NCBI RefSeq assembly: GCF_003672135.1
Contig: NC_039517.1
Coordinates: 8,773,475 to 8,837,474 of the forward strand
DNA: 64,000 nt
Reading direction: 5' to 3'
DNA from: Ooceraea biroi
Lineage: Eukaryota; Arthropoda; Insecta; Hymenoptera; Formicidae
The translations under genes were made by a program, and so were the position numbers. Positions 1-11,881 of the stretch are shown in pieces; position 1 is the first letter of the stretch; each line of letters begins with the position of its first letter. The notes under the pieces were generated by a model. That model saw nothing but the letters and a program-made list of their open reading frames with translations, had not been told where the DNA came from and did no database searches.

Positions 1-19
1 TTACGTATGTGTTTTTCAG

Positions 20-1024
20 TTTTATATCACGTGTGGAGAGTATTATACATAAAATTGCTCTGGTGGAGTTGGTAGGATCCACGATAGCTATGTGCTTAGT
101 TGGATATTACATTATTCTGGTATGCTAGAGACATAAGAGAACGGATAATATACATTTGCAAAAATTTTCATAAAGAATCGAGTGTTTACTGTTTAATTGC
201 AATTATCGGAAAACTATCGGAAAAGATAGATCAACTCTGGTTTTAGATAGGAGAAGCAAGTTTACATTAATTTTAATTTTACAGGATTTGAACGCGCTTA
301 ACAAAGCGAAATTAATATCTGACTTTATTGTATATGTATCGCTGGCTTTCAACAGTTTTATATTTTGTTATATTGGAGAGACTCTCACAGAACAGGTAAT
401 GTTTCAAATAATCTTTCAATATAACATTTTCGTGATTCTCCGACTGCTTAACTAACATTTTTGTGAATTACTTAACTCACAAAAATGTTAATTATTACAA
501 TTTTATTAAAACCGTTAAGATTTATTTAAGTTAATTTATCGAAATTTCATTGTTTATTGAGAATTAAAAGATATTTGTATATTTATTTATATTAGTGTAA
601 ACGTGTCGGAGAAATAGCATATATGACTAATTGGTATAAATTACATCATAAAACTGCATTGAATCTCGTTTTGATTATTGCACAATCGAATAACGTAATC
701 AAACTCACCGCGGGAAAATTATTTCAATTGTCTATGACAACTTTTGGCGATGTAAGTAACATGTAAATGAATTATAATCATCTTATAGCAAATGGACCAT
801 TCACTATTCACTAACTTATTCACTATTATTTACCAAAACATATAATTTAAATTGATTTAATAAAATCTTAAGTTTTTTAATATAATTAATCTTGCAAAAA
901 TTGTTTTTGTTATCTGTTATGTATATAAGTTATTATTATGTATATATGTAAAGAAAACGCTTTACTGTTTTAGGTAATTAAAACTTCCACAGTATATTTA
1001 AATCTCTTGCGAAGGACTATATAA
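20..1024 (+). CDS. OR-1: odorant receptor, 3' part only (last four exons)
   Basis: This is the C-terminal part of an insect odorant receptor (7tm_6 family); the large first exon lies left of the window. Exons read 20-119, 285-395, 596-751 and 974-1024 (stop TAA), with lengths 100, 111, 156 and 51 bp as in the neighbouring genes, all with AG acceptors and GT donors. They encode TM5 (ending MCLVGYYIIL), TM6 (core FNSFIFCYIGETLTEQ) and the C-terminal block LTAGKLFQLSMTTFGD followed by VIKTSTVYLNLLRRTI, the usual OR ending around TM7. Nothing in this part is broken, so it is probably functional. The role, ligand-specific subunit working with Orco in olfactory neurons, is inferred from the family; the ligand cannot be predicted. 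Confidence 0.85.
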
Positions 1025-2435
1025 CTATATAAAACTATATAAAATATAATAAATTAAGAAATATGTACGATATATTTTATACAGAACAAATGATAAAATA
1101 TATCTTCATGAAGCTTATCGCGATAAACGATTATCGATCGGATGTGTGTAGCGTTTTTTGGGGGAAGCTACAATTAGACTATTAATCAAACTTTTTAGAA
1201 GGTTGATACAGGCGTCTCAAACTTTACTCGTATCGTATCCCTCTTACGCGGTGGCAATACACTGTACACTTTCGCGAACCTATCATGCCGAGCTTCAATC
1301 AAACGCGTGCCGAGAAACGTAGAACTGAAAAAGTATATTGATTACAGTCTGCAGTTGAATCGATGGTTCCTTATTTTCCTTATTTGGTCGATTCCTTATA
1401 AACCATAATAAACCAGCTCTATCATGATAAAGTAGCAAAATTAATTTTTGAGATAAACTCGGTGAAAACTCCATGATTGTAAAACTTTAGTTACAATTTT
1501 AATGAAGCAAAGAATCGAATTTTCGCTTCCTTTGATATCTTTTAGATCTTTAGAGTCTTAGACGCTCACAGAAATATGAGTAATAAATAAATTAAGAAAT
1601 CAGATTTTATAGTGGTCTGATCATTTCTTTTATCACTGAAGTTTCAAACTTCGAAATAATTGATCCATACTGCGAGAGAAAGAGAATAGGAAGAGAAATA
1701 TTTTTATTTCAGATAATTAAGTCTTCCGTAATATACTTGAACATGTTATGAACGATAACTTAGAAAGTGTAAAACGTATAGAACAGACAATTGGAGTATT
1801 TTTTAGATAGAGCAAACATTTAATACAATATCAACGATATTGTAATTATATTATTAGATGCACCTCAATTTGATTACTCATCGCAAACGCGAGTCCGAAA
1901 ATAAAGTATATCTTTTCACGCACCCAATGCAGCTTGTTTTGGTGTAACAAGTTTCGTCCAATCGATGTATCGATTGGAAAAAAGTTTCACCCTTTTTCGT
2001 CTGGAACCAATCAATACAATCGGGGGTAATGTTTTGCATAACTAAATGCAAATAACTGAATATCCGAATAATAAAATACTCGGAAAAATAAAAGAACAAT
2101 ATCGGACTGATAGAGAGCACCAAAAATTATGCAAAAGATTTTTATTACATTCAGAAACTACAGGAACAGGTATGACAGAACAAAGATGCCTTACTGCAAC
2201 CACAAAAAAGTGGACGAATCGCGTGACTCGAGCAGGCTACTAGTCCATCCCGCTACAGGTTCACCGTTTCAATTCGCTATTGTTGCAAATATCGATTATC
2301 CAACAGTTGTGTGTGTACTGTACAAAATTATAGTTAGCAAACCGCGCACGCGTTATTCAGTGACTATTACTCGATGCATGCGTTTCGTGTGGCCACATCT
2401 GCGCTCAATCGCGTCCGTGCACTTGCGAGGTAAAC
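1025..2435. other. Intergenic spacer OR-1/OR-2
   Basis: AT-rich spacer with no convincing gene. It holds one copy of a dispersed repeat (about 1882-2100, listed separately). The rest presumably includes the OR-2 promoter; I see no clear core promoter. Confidence 0.5.
1882..2100 (-). repeat. Dispersed repeat, copy 1 (second copy at 10347-10552)
   Basis: About 220 bp closely matching 10347-10552. The minus-strand translations of both copies share a run such as CIDWFQTKKGETFFQSIH, so this may be a decayed coding piece of a transposable element. I cannot assign it to a family. Copy 2 sits exactly at the left boundary of the duplicated OR-3 3' end. Confidence 0.6.
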
Positions 2436-4582
2436 ATGAAGAGTCCGCCGCAGGATCATCTGATCACTCCGTACTTCAGCTACGCGGACGACACAGAATA
2501 CAGCATACAGCCAATTCGTTGGCTGTTGAGGCCAATAAGCGTCTGGCCGGTCTCATCGATTAAGGAGAGGATCCTGTCAGCGGTGTTGCTGATAGTGTGC
2601 GTCTTTCTGATCGCCGGCACCCTGGTACCCTGCGCGCTGGCCATCTTCCTGGACCAGAACAAGGACGTGGAGACGAAAGTGCGCGACTTCGGTCCGCTCA
2701 GCAACTGGGTGCTGGCGAGTCTCAAGTATTGCTCGTTGCTGTCGCACGTCGGTGACATACGTCGGTGCCTCGAGCATGTCGACGCGGATTGGCGGGCCGT
2801 GACGAAACACGAAGATCGCGAGATGATGCTGAGGAACGCCAAGATCGGTCGCTTCATCGCGTTATTCGCTGCGTTATTCATGCACAGCGGAGTATTCTCG
2901 TACAGCATCTTCCAGGCGATGACGATGAACGAGTCCGTTCTCGGTGACAATGCGTCGATGCACTCATTGCCTTTCGCGTTCTATGACAAGATCCTGGACA
3001 CCACGACTAGCCCGACGTACGAGATAGTGTTCATCATGCAATTCCTGTCCACGTTCGTCGTGAATTCCGTGGCTGTGAGCACGGTCAGTTTGATTGCTGT
3101 TTTTGTGATGCACGCCTGTGGCCAGATAAAAATTCTGATATCCTTGCTGGAAAACTTCGTCGACGAGACGAGCGAGAAGTGGGAAAATTCTACGCAAGGA
3201 AAGTACGCTGTTATCGTTGAACACCACTTGCGGGTGCTCAGGTAAGAATCTCGAACAAATTTAATTGTAGATTTCATGTACAACGAATGATCGAACCATA
3301 TTTATTTCATGTCTTGTCTTCGGTTTGGTAAATTAAATATCACTTAATAATGTGTTGCATTCTACATTTCCTATAGAAATTTGTTCTGAATTACATATAT
3401 ATATATATATATATATATACGTTGTACTACTTAAAGATTCTATTTTATTAATAAATTATATATATATATATTAATAAAAATTATATAGAAAATAGAATCT
3501 AATAAACGCGATTGTTAGTATGTTTATCATTTATTTTGCAATAACACAATATTTTATCGAATCCTATCTGGAACCTCTTCTGCGAATAATTAATGTTAGC
3601 TGTTGTTAATATTAACTAAAGAATATCGTATTACGTTTATTAAGTTCTCTACTTGTCTGCATAATTTTAATTTAATACATCTTTTCTGAATACATTTCCA
3701 GCTTCGTGTCTTACATAGACAAAATTACGAATATAATTTGTCTCGTAGAAGTAATGGGGTGTACACTGCATATGTGTCTTTTAGGCTATTATTGCATAAT
3801 GGTACGCAGGTTCAGAGAAATTTATACGATTCTTTGTTCATGATCTACTTCCTGTACGAATTGGCAATTTTTTTAGGACTGGACCCAAGGCGATAAAGAA
3901 AGCATAGTGTCATATGTTATAATATTAATCTCAGTTACTTTCAATATCTTTATATTTTGTTACATCGGAGAGATTCTTTCAGAGCAGGTAACAATAGCAA
4001 CGGCCATGCTGGAAATACTAGAAATTTTACTTTTTATGCTAAGCAAAAGAACTATTATTTAGCAACAATTAATTTCATGCAACGTGCAAATTTTATTGAA
4101 ATGCGATATTGCCGCGAACGCATTGTCCGATTTAATCATAACAGGTATATAAAACGGCCTATAACAGTGCGGCCAAATCGGTGACACCGCCTATATGACA
4201 AACTGGTATCTATTACGCAGAAATAATGCCGTCGGCTTTGTATTGATAATTTTAAAATCTAACGTCGTGGTCAAAATTACTGCTGGAAAAATGATTGAAC
4301 TTTCTCTCTCGACTTTTGGTGACGTAAGTATATTTTTACACAAAAGTATATACTTATCACTTTACAGATTTATTTATTTATCACTTGCACTTCAATTATT
4401 TCATATATTAAATATGTAATTTATATATACTTTTCAATGGTGATTCAATGGAAATTAATTATTTTAAGATAAACTATATAAATATAATTATATATTGATA
4501 ATGAAAACATAATAAATAACTGTTGCAGGTAATTAAATCTGCGGTAGCGTATTTAAACATATTTCGTACCCTTGTTACATAA
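2436..4582 (+). CDS. OR-2: odorant receptor, 7tm_6 family, complete
   Basis: Five exons: 2436-3241, 3702-3801, 3877-3987, 4168-4323 and 4529-4582 (TAA), intron phases 2,0,0,0, giving 408 residues. The ATG at 2436 lies in a good context (taaacATG). Hydrophobic segments fall near residues 47-72 (TM1), 84-103 (TM2), 137-160 (TM3), 194-226 (TM4), 274-302 (TM5), 312-334 (TM6) and 385-407 (TM7), with the family motif VMHACGQ at about 224-230 and the C-terminal ITAGK/VIKSAVAYLNIFRT block. Two possible N-glycosylation sites (NES, NAS; about 165 and 172) lie in the second extracellular loop. Inferred role: ligand-binding subunit of an Orco-dependent odorant-gated channel. Subfamily L of ants and bees is my best guess, from the N-terminal RWxLRPIxVWP pattern and the tandem array, but this is unproven. 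Confidence 0.92.
3394..3419. repeat. (TA)n microsatellite in OR-2 intron 1
   Basis: Uninterrupted TA dinucleotide run, with a shorter one near 3458-3472. Confidence 0.9.
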
Positions 4583-4655
4583 ATACTTATAATTTTCTAT
4601 ATTTCATATTAAATAACATATTAAATTTTATGCAGATTAGATAAAGTATAAGCAG

Positions 4656-4696
<41 letters not shown>

Positions 4697-5113
4697 GATT
4701 AATTAAATAACTAAATAACAGTATGTTAATGTGAAAATATTTTTCTGTACCCTCTGGTGTACACAAATACTTAAAATCTAAGTTTTACCCGCCCTTTTGA
4801 TGATATTTTAATCGTGAAGCGTACGACTTTCTTTTACAGTATACTTTATCTCACTGCCTTGATAAATCCTAGATGCAATTTAAAATGTAATGTTCAAAGC
4901 AGTCCTCGGCGGATGAAGCTTTAGCACTACTGAAGTATCGATTATGCGCTGCTTTTACCTGTTGCTGCGATAGCCGCACTTTGTTGCAATAATACACTGT
5001 AAGAACTAGCTTTCGCATTGCATGCCGCTCAATGACCGCGCACGCGCTGACATTACATTGCGTGCAACATCGAAGGGATAGCTCAGTAAGCTGGCTACCT
5101 TTCTAAGAAAATC
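4583..5113. other. Intergenic spacer OR-2/OR-3
   Basis: AT-rich spacer with a TA microsatellite at 4658-4694. The last 250 bases become less AT-rich and lead into the OR-3 start codon. No gene seen. Confidence 0.6.
4658..4694. repeat. (TA)n microsatellite
   Basis: Pure TA dinucleotide run about 75-110 bp downstream of the OR-2 stop codon. Confidence 0.9.
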
Positions 5114-6849
5114 ATGGGGGACAACACCGTAGACAATCCCGTCAATGTTTCTCCCACATATTTAGCCGATAATGAGTATAGTATCCAGATAATCCGCTGG
5201 ATACTCAAAACGATAAACCTGTGGCCGCAACCCCCCGGCGCGTCGATCATCAAAAAGATCCGCTCCGAATTCTTGATACTTACGTGCTACTGCCTCATGT
5301 TCGGCACTATGGTACCGAGTGGACTGAGCATCTTCATCGAGTCCCAGGAGACCCTCGACGTGAAGCTGCGAAGCTTCGGTCCGCTCACCTTCTGGTTCAT
5401 GGCAATGATCAACTACTCCTGCCTACTGCTGCACATCGACGATATACGTAGCTGCGTGGAGCACATGAAGGCAGACTGGCGGATCGTCAGACGAAGCGAG
5501 GAGCGCCAGGTGATGCTGAAAAACGCCAGGATCGGTCGGTTCATCGTCGGATTCTGTGCGGTGTTCATGCATAGCGGTGTGTTAACGTTCAATACCATTC
5601 GAGGCCTCTCCAAGGACGTGATCTACACGGAGAACAGCAGCGTGCTGGTCCGCGGGTTACCTTATCCTTTCTACAGTAGAATTCTGGACGCGCACTACAG
5701 TCCGGCATACGAATTCGTGTTTCTTCTGCAGTGCGTCTCGACTTTCCTCTTCAATTCTGTGACTGTCGCCGTGTGCGGTCTGGCGGCGGTCTTCGTGATG
5801 CACGCGTGTGGCCAACTCAGAATCCTGATGTCGTGGCTGGACAATCTCATAGACGGAAACGAGCGAAATATTTCCGTGAGACGAAAGTTCGCCATCATCG
5901 TGGAGCATCATCTGAGAGTGTTGAAGTAAGTCGTCATTTCTGGCAGCAAGACTAACAAGTTTTGTCGTGTGATTTAATATTTTTTAATATTTCTGGCATA
6001 ATTATATTTTCAATTCCAGCGTAGTAATTAAAAGAATGGTTTTAAAATGTTATTGCATGTAATCAAAGCAGAAATTATTGAATTCATGGTGTGCTACATT
6101 TGCAGCTTTACCTCCCGTATAGAAAATATCACAAACATGATATGCCTCGTCGAATTAGTCGGATGTACGATGCACATATGTTTATTGGGATATTATTGCA
6201 TTATGGTATGAGAATCGTATGAAATAAATGTATGATATTATACATCACGTTATACATCCCTCGCTTGCATGTATGTATTTGTATTTTAGGATTGGGTTCA
6301 TGACAACAAGCAAAATATTGTGTCATATTGTATGTTATTAACTTCGATTACTTTCAATATTTTCATATTTTGTTACATCGGAGAGATCTTGTCCGAACAG
6401 GTAACACTTAAAAATGAAAGTGAAAATAAGAAATTTCACGTCGTAATAAAGAACAGGCATCGGGCCATATAAAACTGATTCGTGTGAGATTTGTTATAAT
6501 ATAATGTTGTGATTGTTTTCATATTTTTTATATTGAAAAATTACAACATAAAACGACTTCTTATTAGGGCGGGCAAATTGGTAGATCTGCGTATATGACA
6601 AACTGGTATCTCTTACCCGGAAATACAGCACTTGGGCTCACTATGATAATTTTACGATCAAATGTAGCTCTTAAAATTACTGCTGGAAAATTTGTTCAGC
6701 TGTCGTTCGTCACATTTGGAGGTGTGAGTATGCAAACATTCATTCTGTTGAAGAATATATTTTTTTAATCGTTATATAATTTATAATTATTTCAGGTAAT
6801 TAAATCTGCATTGGCATATTTAAATTTATTTCGAACATTCATTATGTAA
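5114..6849 (+). CDS. OR-3: odorant receptor, 7tm_6 family, complete
   Basis: Five exons: 5114-5925, 6106-6205, 6290-6400, 6568-6723 and 6796-6849 (TAA); 410 residues. Exon 1 ends with AA at its donor, so the split codon becomes Asn instead of the Ser/Arg of its neighbours. TM1 is near residues 48-75, VMHACGQ near 228-234, TM6 contains FNIFIFCYIGEILSEQ, and the protein ends VIKSALAYLNLFRTFIM. It resembles OR-2 most (shared RSFGPL-type TM2 lead and IxIFCYIGEILSEQ), so the two are probably an old tandem pair. A polyadenylation signal AATAAA lies at 6940-6945. Its last two exons plus downstream DNA were copied to 10553-11360, where they have decayed. Confidence 0.92.
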
Positions 6850-7218
6850 ATAATAATGCAACCCCACAGTAAAAAATAACGATATATAAGAGATGTTGGA
6901 ATTTTCTGGAAATTATTATATATGATGCATGATTTGTAGAATAAAAAACAGTTTTATAGCGATTCGTACAATTTACGTTTACATTAAACAATTTCATAAG
7001 ACCATGCAAGAATACAATACTAATCTTATTTACAGATCCCGAAAGCATCCATAATTAGACATATTTAACTGAATTTCGCGAAATGATACAGTATAAAATA
7101 ATTTATATTCGTTCTATAAGTATTACATTCATTATTACGTTCCATAAATATTACAGTTTCATTATTATATATTTTTTACAGATTGTGCATAAATTTGATG
7201 AAAACTATATCATATATG
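6401..7218 (+). repeat. Source copy of an 0.8-kb segmental duplication (OR-3 3' end)
   Basis: From intron 3 of OR-3 through about 370 bp of 3' flank, this DNA is closely similar to 10553-11360. The match begins right after the exon 3 donor and fades near 7218. Confidence 0.8.
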
Positions 7219-7714
7219 TTGCGCGTGCGCGCGTGTGTGTATATGCTGGCATATTTGCTACTAACATATTACAAATTTTCGTTTACATAAACATAAGTTT
7301 GAAATAGATAAAAGCTCATTGGACAATCGCACAGGATAATTAACAGGATTGAAATTAATCAAATGCAATGAAATATTAAAATGCACAGTTACATTCCGGG
7401 CAGTCATCACCTGATCGCAATACCTTCGTTGCGTTACGCACTTCGGAAGGCTACGTATAAACCTGCTCAACTATGTTAAAACTCCATGAACTTCACATCC
7501 ACTTCCATCTGTCATTGAAGTTCTGCACGCAAGAGGGACGAACCCCTCGTACACGACTGCCGTTTGCTACAATGACTTCTTTATACACGGCAGACATCGT
7601 AGCACACATGCACGCAACCCGGAATCATTATTCCCCGCGCTTGCGTCACGTCGCGAGCGCGGGGACACCGTCATCCGCGCGTTTCAGTCCGTGTTGCACC
7701 TTGTGGACGATAGC
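6850..7714. other. Intergenic spacer OR-3/OR-4
   Basis: The first 370 bp belongs to the duplicated OR-3 flank. From about 7245 to the OR-4 start the DNA is repeated upstream of the two decayed OR-4 copies (from about 14586 and 20080), so it marks the 5' flank carried along in those duplications. A short CG/TG dinucleotide run lies near 7220. No separate gene seen. Confidence 0.6.
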
Positions 7715-9817
7715 ATGTACGATCAATGCCAACTTGCGAACAAGATTCAGGTGTACAATGTGCACCACCAGCGTGACATACGCTACGCCACACAATTGTC
7801 TCGGTGGATCCTGAAGCCGATTGGCATCTGGCATCTGATCTACGCGCGCTCGTCGCGGGTAGAGAAGCTGTTCTCGGTAACGATGATCTTCGTGTGCTTC
7901 GCTGTTTTGTTCTTCGTGCTCGTGCCTTCCAGCCCGTACGTTCTCTTCAGCAAGAACAACATCAGCACGAAAGCCAAGCTACTCGGTCCGGTGTTGTTCT
8001 GCCTGACTTCCGCAGTCAAGTACTATTTCCTCGGTACGCGCGGCGAGATGATCGGCAGATGCGTTAACCAAATGGAGGATGACTGGCGGATCGTGCGACA
8101 TCAGGATCACCGCAAGATGATGCTGGACAACGCACTGGTGGGACGGAGGCTTACCACGCTGAGCGTGATCTTCCTTTACACTGGCGGACTGTCATATCAC
8201 ATAATCTTGCCATTCTCTACCAAGAAAGGGTTGAACAATACCTTCACGAATAAGCCACTGATTTATCAGGGTTACGACGTGTACTTCGACTCACAAGCAA
8301 GTCCTGCTTATGATATTGTCTTTTCTGTGCATTGCGTGTCCGCTGTGATCCAGTATAACATCACGACGGCTGCTTGCAGCTTGGCAGCGATCTTCGTGAT
8401 GCACGTGTGCGGACAGGTGCAAATACTGATGACGATGCTGGGCGACTTGGTCGAGGGGGAGCGTGACAAGGGCACCAGCGTAGAAGAACGTTTGGGCGTG
8501 ATAGCGAGATATCACGTACGCGTGCTGAGGTAAGAAGAATGTCAGGATACTTCGAACGAGGACATTTCTAGACTTCGGGTTAGACAACTAGCGCGTTTCT
8601 AGATTCGCGGTCGACGTGGAAGAAGTATTACGCGAAATGTGCTTAATGGAACTGGTGGCCGCAACATTTATCATATGTTTGCTCGAGTACTACATCATGA
8701 CAGTAAGAAGGATAATTTACGATAATGCGCGATAATTTTGCTTAGAATTAGACGAGTTTCTGGTGTGCTTCTCGAGGTACACAGAGCTCCTCGTTTAACA
8801 TTGCAATTATTGGAGTAATATAAAAAGTATTGTTTCTTTTTCATTAATAAATTGTAGAGATATATGGCCGTTAATGCGTAATAACGTTTGTCTTCTTTCT
8901 CAGGAATGGGAAAACAGCGACGTTTTAGGTATCGCTACGTATTTCATTTTGTTCATATCTCTATCGTTCAACTTTCTAATATTCTGTTATATCGGCGAAC
9001 TCCTCGTGGAAGAGGTATCATTTTGATAATATTTTTAACATTAATTTTCATTATCTTTAATAATCGTATATTGTTTATAAATGTATAGCAAAAGTATGCT
9101 GCAATTTCAGTATTTTTACAATTAGGTCATTATATAAGTTTTTGCAATTTTCTCCGATTTTGCAAGTTTTCTTTATTGAAATGAAACAATCGATACAGCA
9201 TAAATCAATCAAAGTATTTTCCATCGTTTTCTATGACTTTTTCCCATCTTTCCGATAACATGCGAATACCACGACGAAAGAAATCATTTGAGGCCTTTTC
9301 ATTGACCTATCGACAAGAACTTATGCACGATTTAATATTATAAAGAATAAAAATATAATTTTAAACAGTATAATGAATGCTAATATTATATTTTATAATA
9401 CGCAATATTTGTGTTAATGTATTGTGTATTATATGTGTATTATATGCATATGTGTATTAGTACAGTAAAATAGCTTCAGCTGTGTATGGAATAAATTGGT
9501 ACGATTTACCTGGCCATAAAGCTCTCCATCTCGTAATGATCATTACGATGTCTCAATATCCACCTAAACTTACAGCTGGCAAGTTTGTTGATTTCTCCCT
9601 CAGTACTTTTAGCACCGTGAGTTCTAGAGATATTTGCTATTAATTGGTATTAACATCTATAACTTATTCCTATTTTTTGGAAAATTACATTTGATATCAA
9701 AAGATACCTTTTAGCCATTATTATGTTCTCACTTTCATGTTTCTTTAAACCCCATATCATTTTCAGGTACTAAGAACATCGATAGTGTATTTCAATTTAC
9801 TTCGGACGGTTACCTAA
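7715..9817 (+). CDS. OR-4: odorant receptor, 7tm_6 family, complete
   Basis: Five exons: 7715-8529, 8603-8702, 8904-9014, 9461-9616 and 9767-9817 (TAA); 410 residues. The frame is open further upstream, but 7715 is the first in-frame ATG and matches the relative start of OR-6 and OR-7. The N-terminus leads into RYATQLSRWILKPIGIWHL. TM4 is followed by VMHVCGQ, with Val where OR-2 has Ala. Exon 3 encodes FNFLIFCYIGELLVEE; the end is VLRTSIVYFNLLRTVT. Intron 3 carries an internally deleted mariner (9125-9332) that leaves the splice sites intact. Two decayed relatives lie at 14890-16757 and 20375-21010. Confidence 0.92.
9125..9332 (-). mobile_element. Internally deleted mariner-type element in OR-4 intron 3
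   Basis: About 208 bp between TA dinucleotides with inverted ends: the left has ATAAGTTTTTGC, and the right end reversed has ATAAGTTCTTGTC. On the minus strand it encodes the last residues of a mariner transposase (RGIRMLSERWEKVIENDGKYFD contains the typical ERWEK...DGxYF ending) followed by a stop. The catalytic part is gone, so it cannot move by itself. Related copies at 16083-16288 and 20459-20541 occupy the same intron position in pseudogenes, so insertion preceded those duplications. Confidence 0.8.
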
Positions 9818-10346
9818 AAGTTTTACATCTTATTGTTATAGTTTCTAATAGAAAATGTCTATTATAGATATATATTTTTCTCTTAACAGATATGTGTCAT
9901 TAATAATAAAATAACATATAACAGATTGATTATTACTTATTTGATCAATGGAAAAATTCCTGAAAACAAAACATTAAGAAATGAAATTAAAATATAAGCA
10001 TAACTTAATTAAATATAACAAAAGATTTATGTTATCTTAAAATTATGATTCGTTGTTTCAGAAATATTAGAAAATTAGAAGTATAATCTCCTAAAACGTT
10101 ATACAGATGTGACACAATCACAGTCTGCATCATCACATGATATCTAAAAATGTGGGAGCGAAACTTCTATCACATTCACTTTGCACTTGAAAAATACGAT
10201 GTTATGCAGCATATGTGGCGGGATGAAGAATGAAAAACTGACCGATGAGGACTACAGTACCAGTTTATTTAATGGTGTACGGTTTCTCTTAACGTTCCTC
10301 TTAACGTGTGGACCACATCGGCTGATGAGCGATGCGATTTGAGGAA
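9818..10346. other. Intergenic spacer after OR-4
   Basis: AT-rich 3' flank of OR-4. Its first part is similar to the DNA after the pseudogene last exons at 16758 and 21011. No gene seen. Confidence 0.6.
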
Positions 10347-10552
10347 CGACAAATGTGAGTCTGAAAATGGAGTATATCTGTTCATGCAACCAATATAGCT
10401 TATTTTGGTGTAACAAGTTTCGCTAATGTATCGATTGGAAGAAAGTTTCACCCTTTTTCGTCTGAAACCAATCAATACAATCGGGGGCTATGTTTTGCGT
10501 AAATGCTCTGAATATCCGAATAATGAAATACTCGGAAAAATAGACGAACAAC
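10347..10552 (-). repeat. Dispersed repeat, copy 2 (first copy at 1882-2100)
   Basis: Shares most of its length with 1882-2100, including the minus-strand run CIDWFQTKKGETFFQSIH. It abuts the duplicated OR-3 segment. Confidence 0.6.
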
Positions 10553-11360
10553 ACGTAACACTTAAAACTGAAAGTAAAAATAAGAAATTTCAAATTGCAA
10601 TAAAGAGCAGACATCGTGCCATATAAAACTAAGTCGTGTGAGATTTGTTATAATATTGCGATTGTTGTCAATTTTATATTAAAGAATTACAACATAAAAT
10701 GGTTTCTTCTTATTAGGGCGGGCAAGTACGTAGATCTGTCTATAATGATAAACTGGTATCTCTTACCCGGAAATACAGCCTTCGGCACATTATGATAATT
10801 TTACGATCAAATGTAAATGTTGCTCTTAAAATTACTGCTGGAACATTTGTTCAGCTTTCGTTCGTCACATTCGGAGGTGTGAGTATGCAAACATTCATTC
10901 TGTTGAAGAACACATTCTTCTTAATCGATGTATAATTTCTAATTATTTCAGGTAATTAAATCTGCATTAGCATATTTAAATATATTTTGAATATTACTTA
11001 GTAAATAATAATGCAATCCCACACTAAAGTGTAACGATATGCAAGAGATGTTGGCATTTTCTGAAAACTATTATATATGATAATGAATGATTTGTAGAAT
11101 AAAAAAAAGTATTTTATAATTCATATAATTTACGCTTACGTTATACAATTTCATAAGACCGAGAATACAATGCTGATCTTGTTTACAGATCCCGAAAGCA
11201 TCGATAATCAGACATATTTAAATGAGCTTCGCGGAATGATATATATTATAAAATATTGTATATTCTATAAGTATTACGTTCTATAACAATATTACAATCT
11301 TATTATTATATATTTTTTACAGATTGTACATAAATGTGATGAAAGCTATATCACATATAA
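10553..11360 (+). repeat. Decayed copy of the OR-3 3' segment
   Basis: Matches 6401-7218 through introns, two exons and 3' flank with scattered substitutions and indels. It begins just inside what was intron 3, so no upstream exons came with it. Confidence 0.8.
10717..10990 (+). pseudogene. OR pseudogene fragment (copy of OR-3 exons 4-5)
   Basis: Exon 4 remnant is 10717-10878 and exon 5 remnant 10952-10990. Exon 4 has gained bases relative to OR-3 (162 against 156 bp, including an insertion after ATCAAATGTAA) and its frame is disrupted near the start (a tag triplet after the GGGCAAGTACG start). Exon 5 ends early at TGA where OR-3 has CGA. Splice sites are still visible. No first exon is present. 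Confidence 0.85.
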
Positions 11361-11881
11361 CTATATAATGTCACTTCTATACTATGTCACTTCAAAAGAT
11401 CTTTGTCTAATCTTTCAGAGAAAAATATATCCTTTTCGCATATTTACGATCATATTTCTTTTTCACAGAACATGCATTTCACGTCAAGATGATCAAATGC
11501 AATAAGTCGTATATAGAAGATAGCGTGCCGGGATATAGCAGGATATAGCACGAAGAAGAAGGGTGCACTCGGCACATTATACATTCCCCTTCTGTCATGA
11601 ACGATAGCCGAACTCCCCTTGCGGATATAATTCCTTATTTCTACCCCTTCAAGTAAACTTGCACGCACCACATTATAAAGTTCCAGGAAACGTAACCCAC
11701 TGATGTCTCGCTAATAATGAATCACGCAGGAAGGGTAGGAAGAATCAATCGCGTTCACAATTACACGAGTTTAGCGGTGGAGGCAGGAAATGCTCATGCG
11801 CATACCAAATGACTGACAAACGATCACCTTATTCACGCTCATTCACTTGTGAGCGTTTCCGCGATTTACAATTAGTTAGTC
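11361..11881. other. Intergenic spacer before OR-5
   Basis: Unique-looking 5' flank of OR-5. No gene, repeat or clear promoter motif recognised. Confidence 0.5.

Noticed and set aside
2480..2950. Minus-strand frames opposite OR exon 1 (also seen opposite OR-5, OR-6 and OR-7)
   Set aside because: They mirror the codon structure of the true plus-strand exon and have no domain of their own.
5070..5105. GGATAGCTCAGTAAGCTGG looks like the 5' part of a tRNA (box A)
   Set aside because: The D arm does not pair and no T arm (box B) follows at the right distance; the OR-3 start codon comes immediately after.
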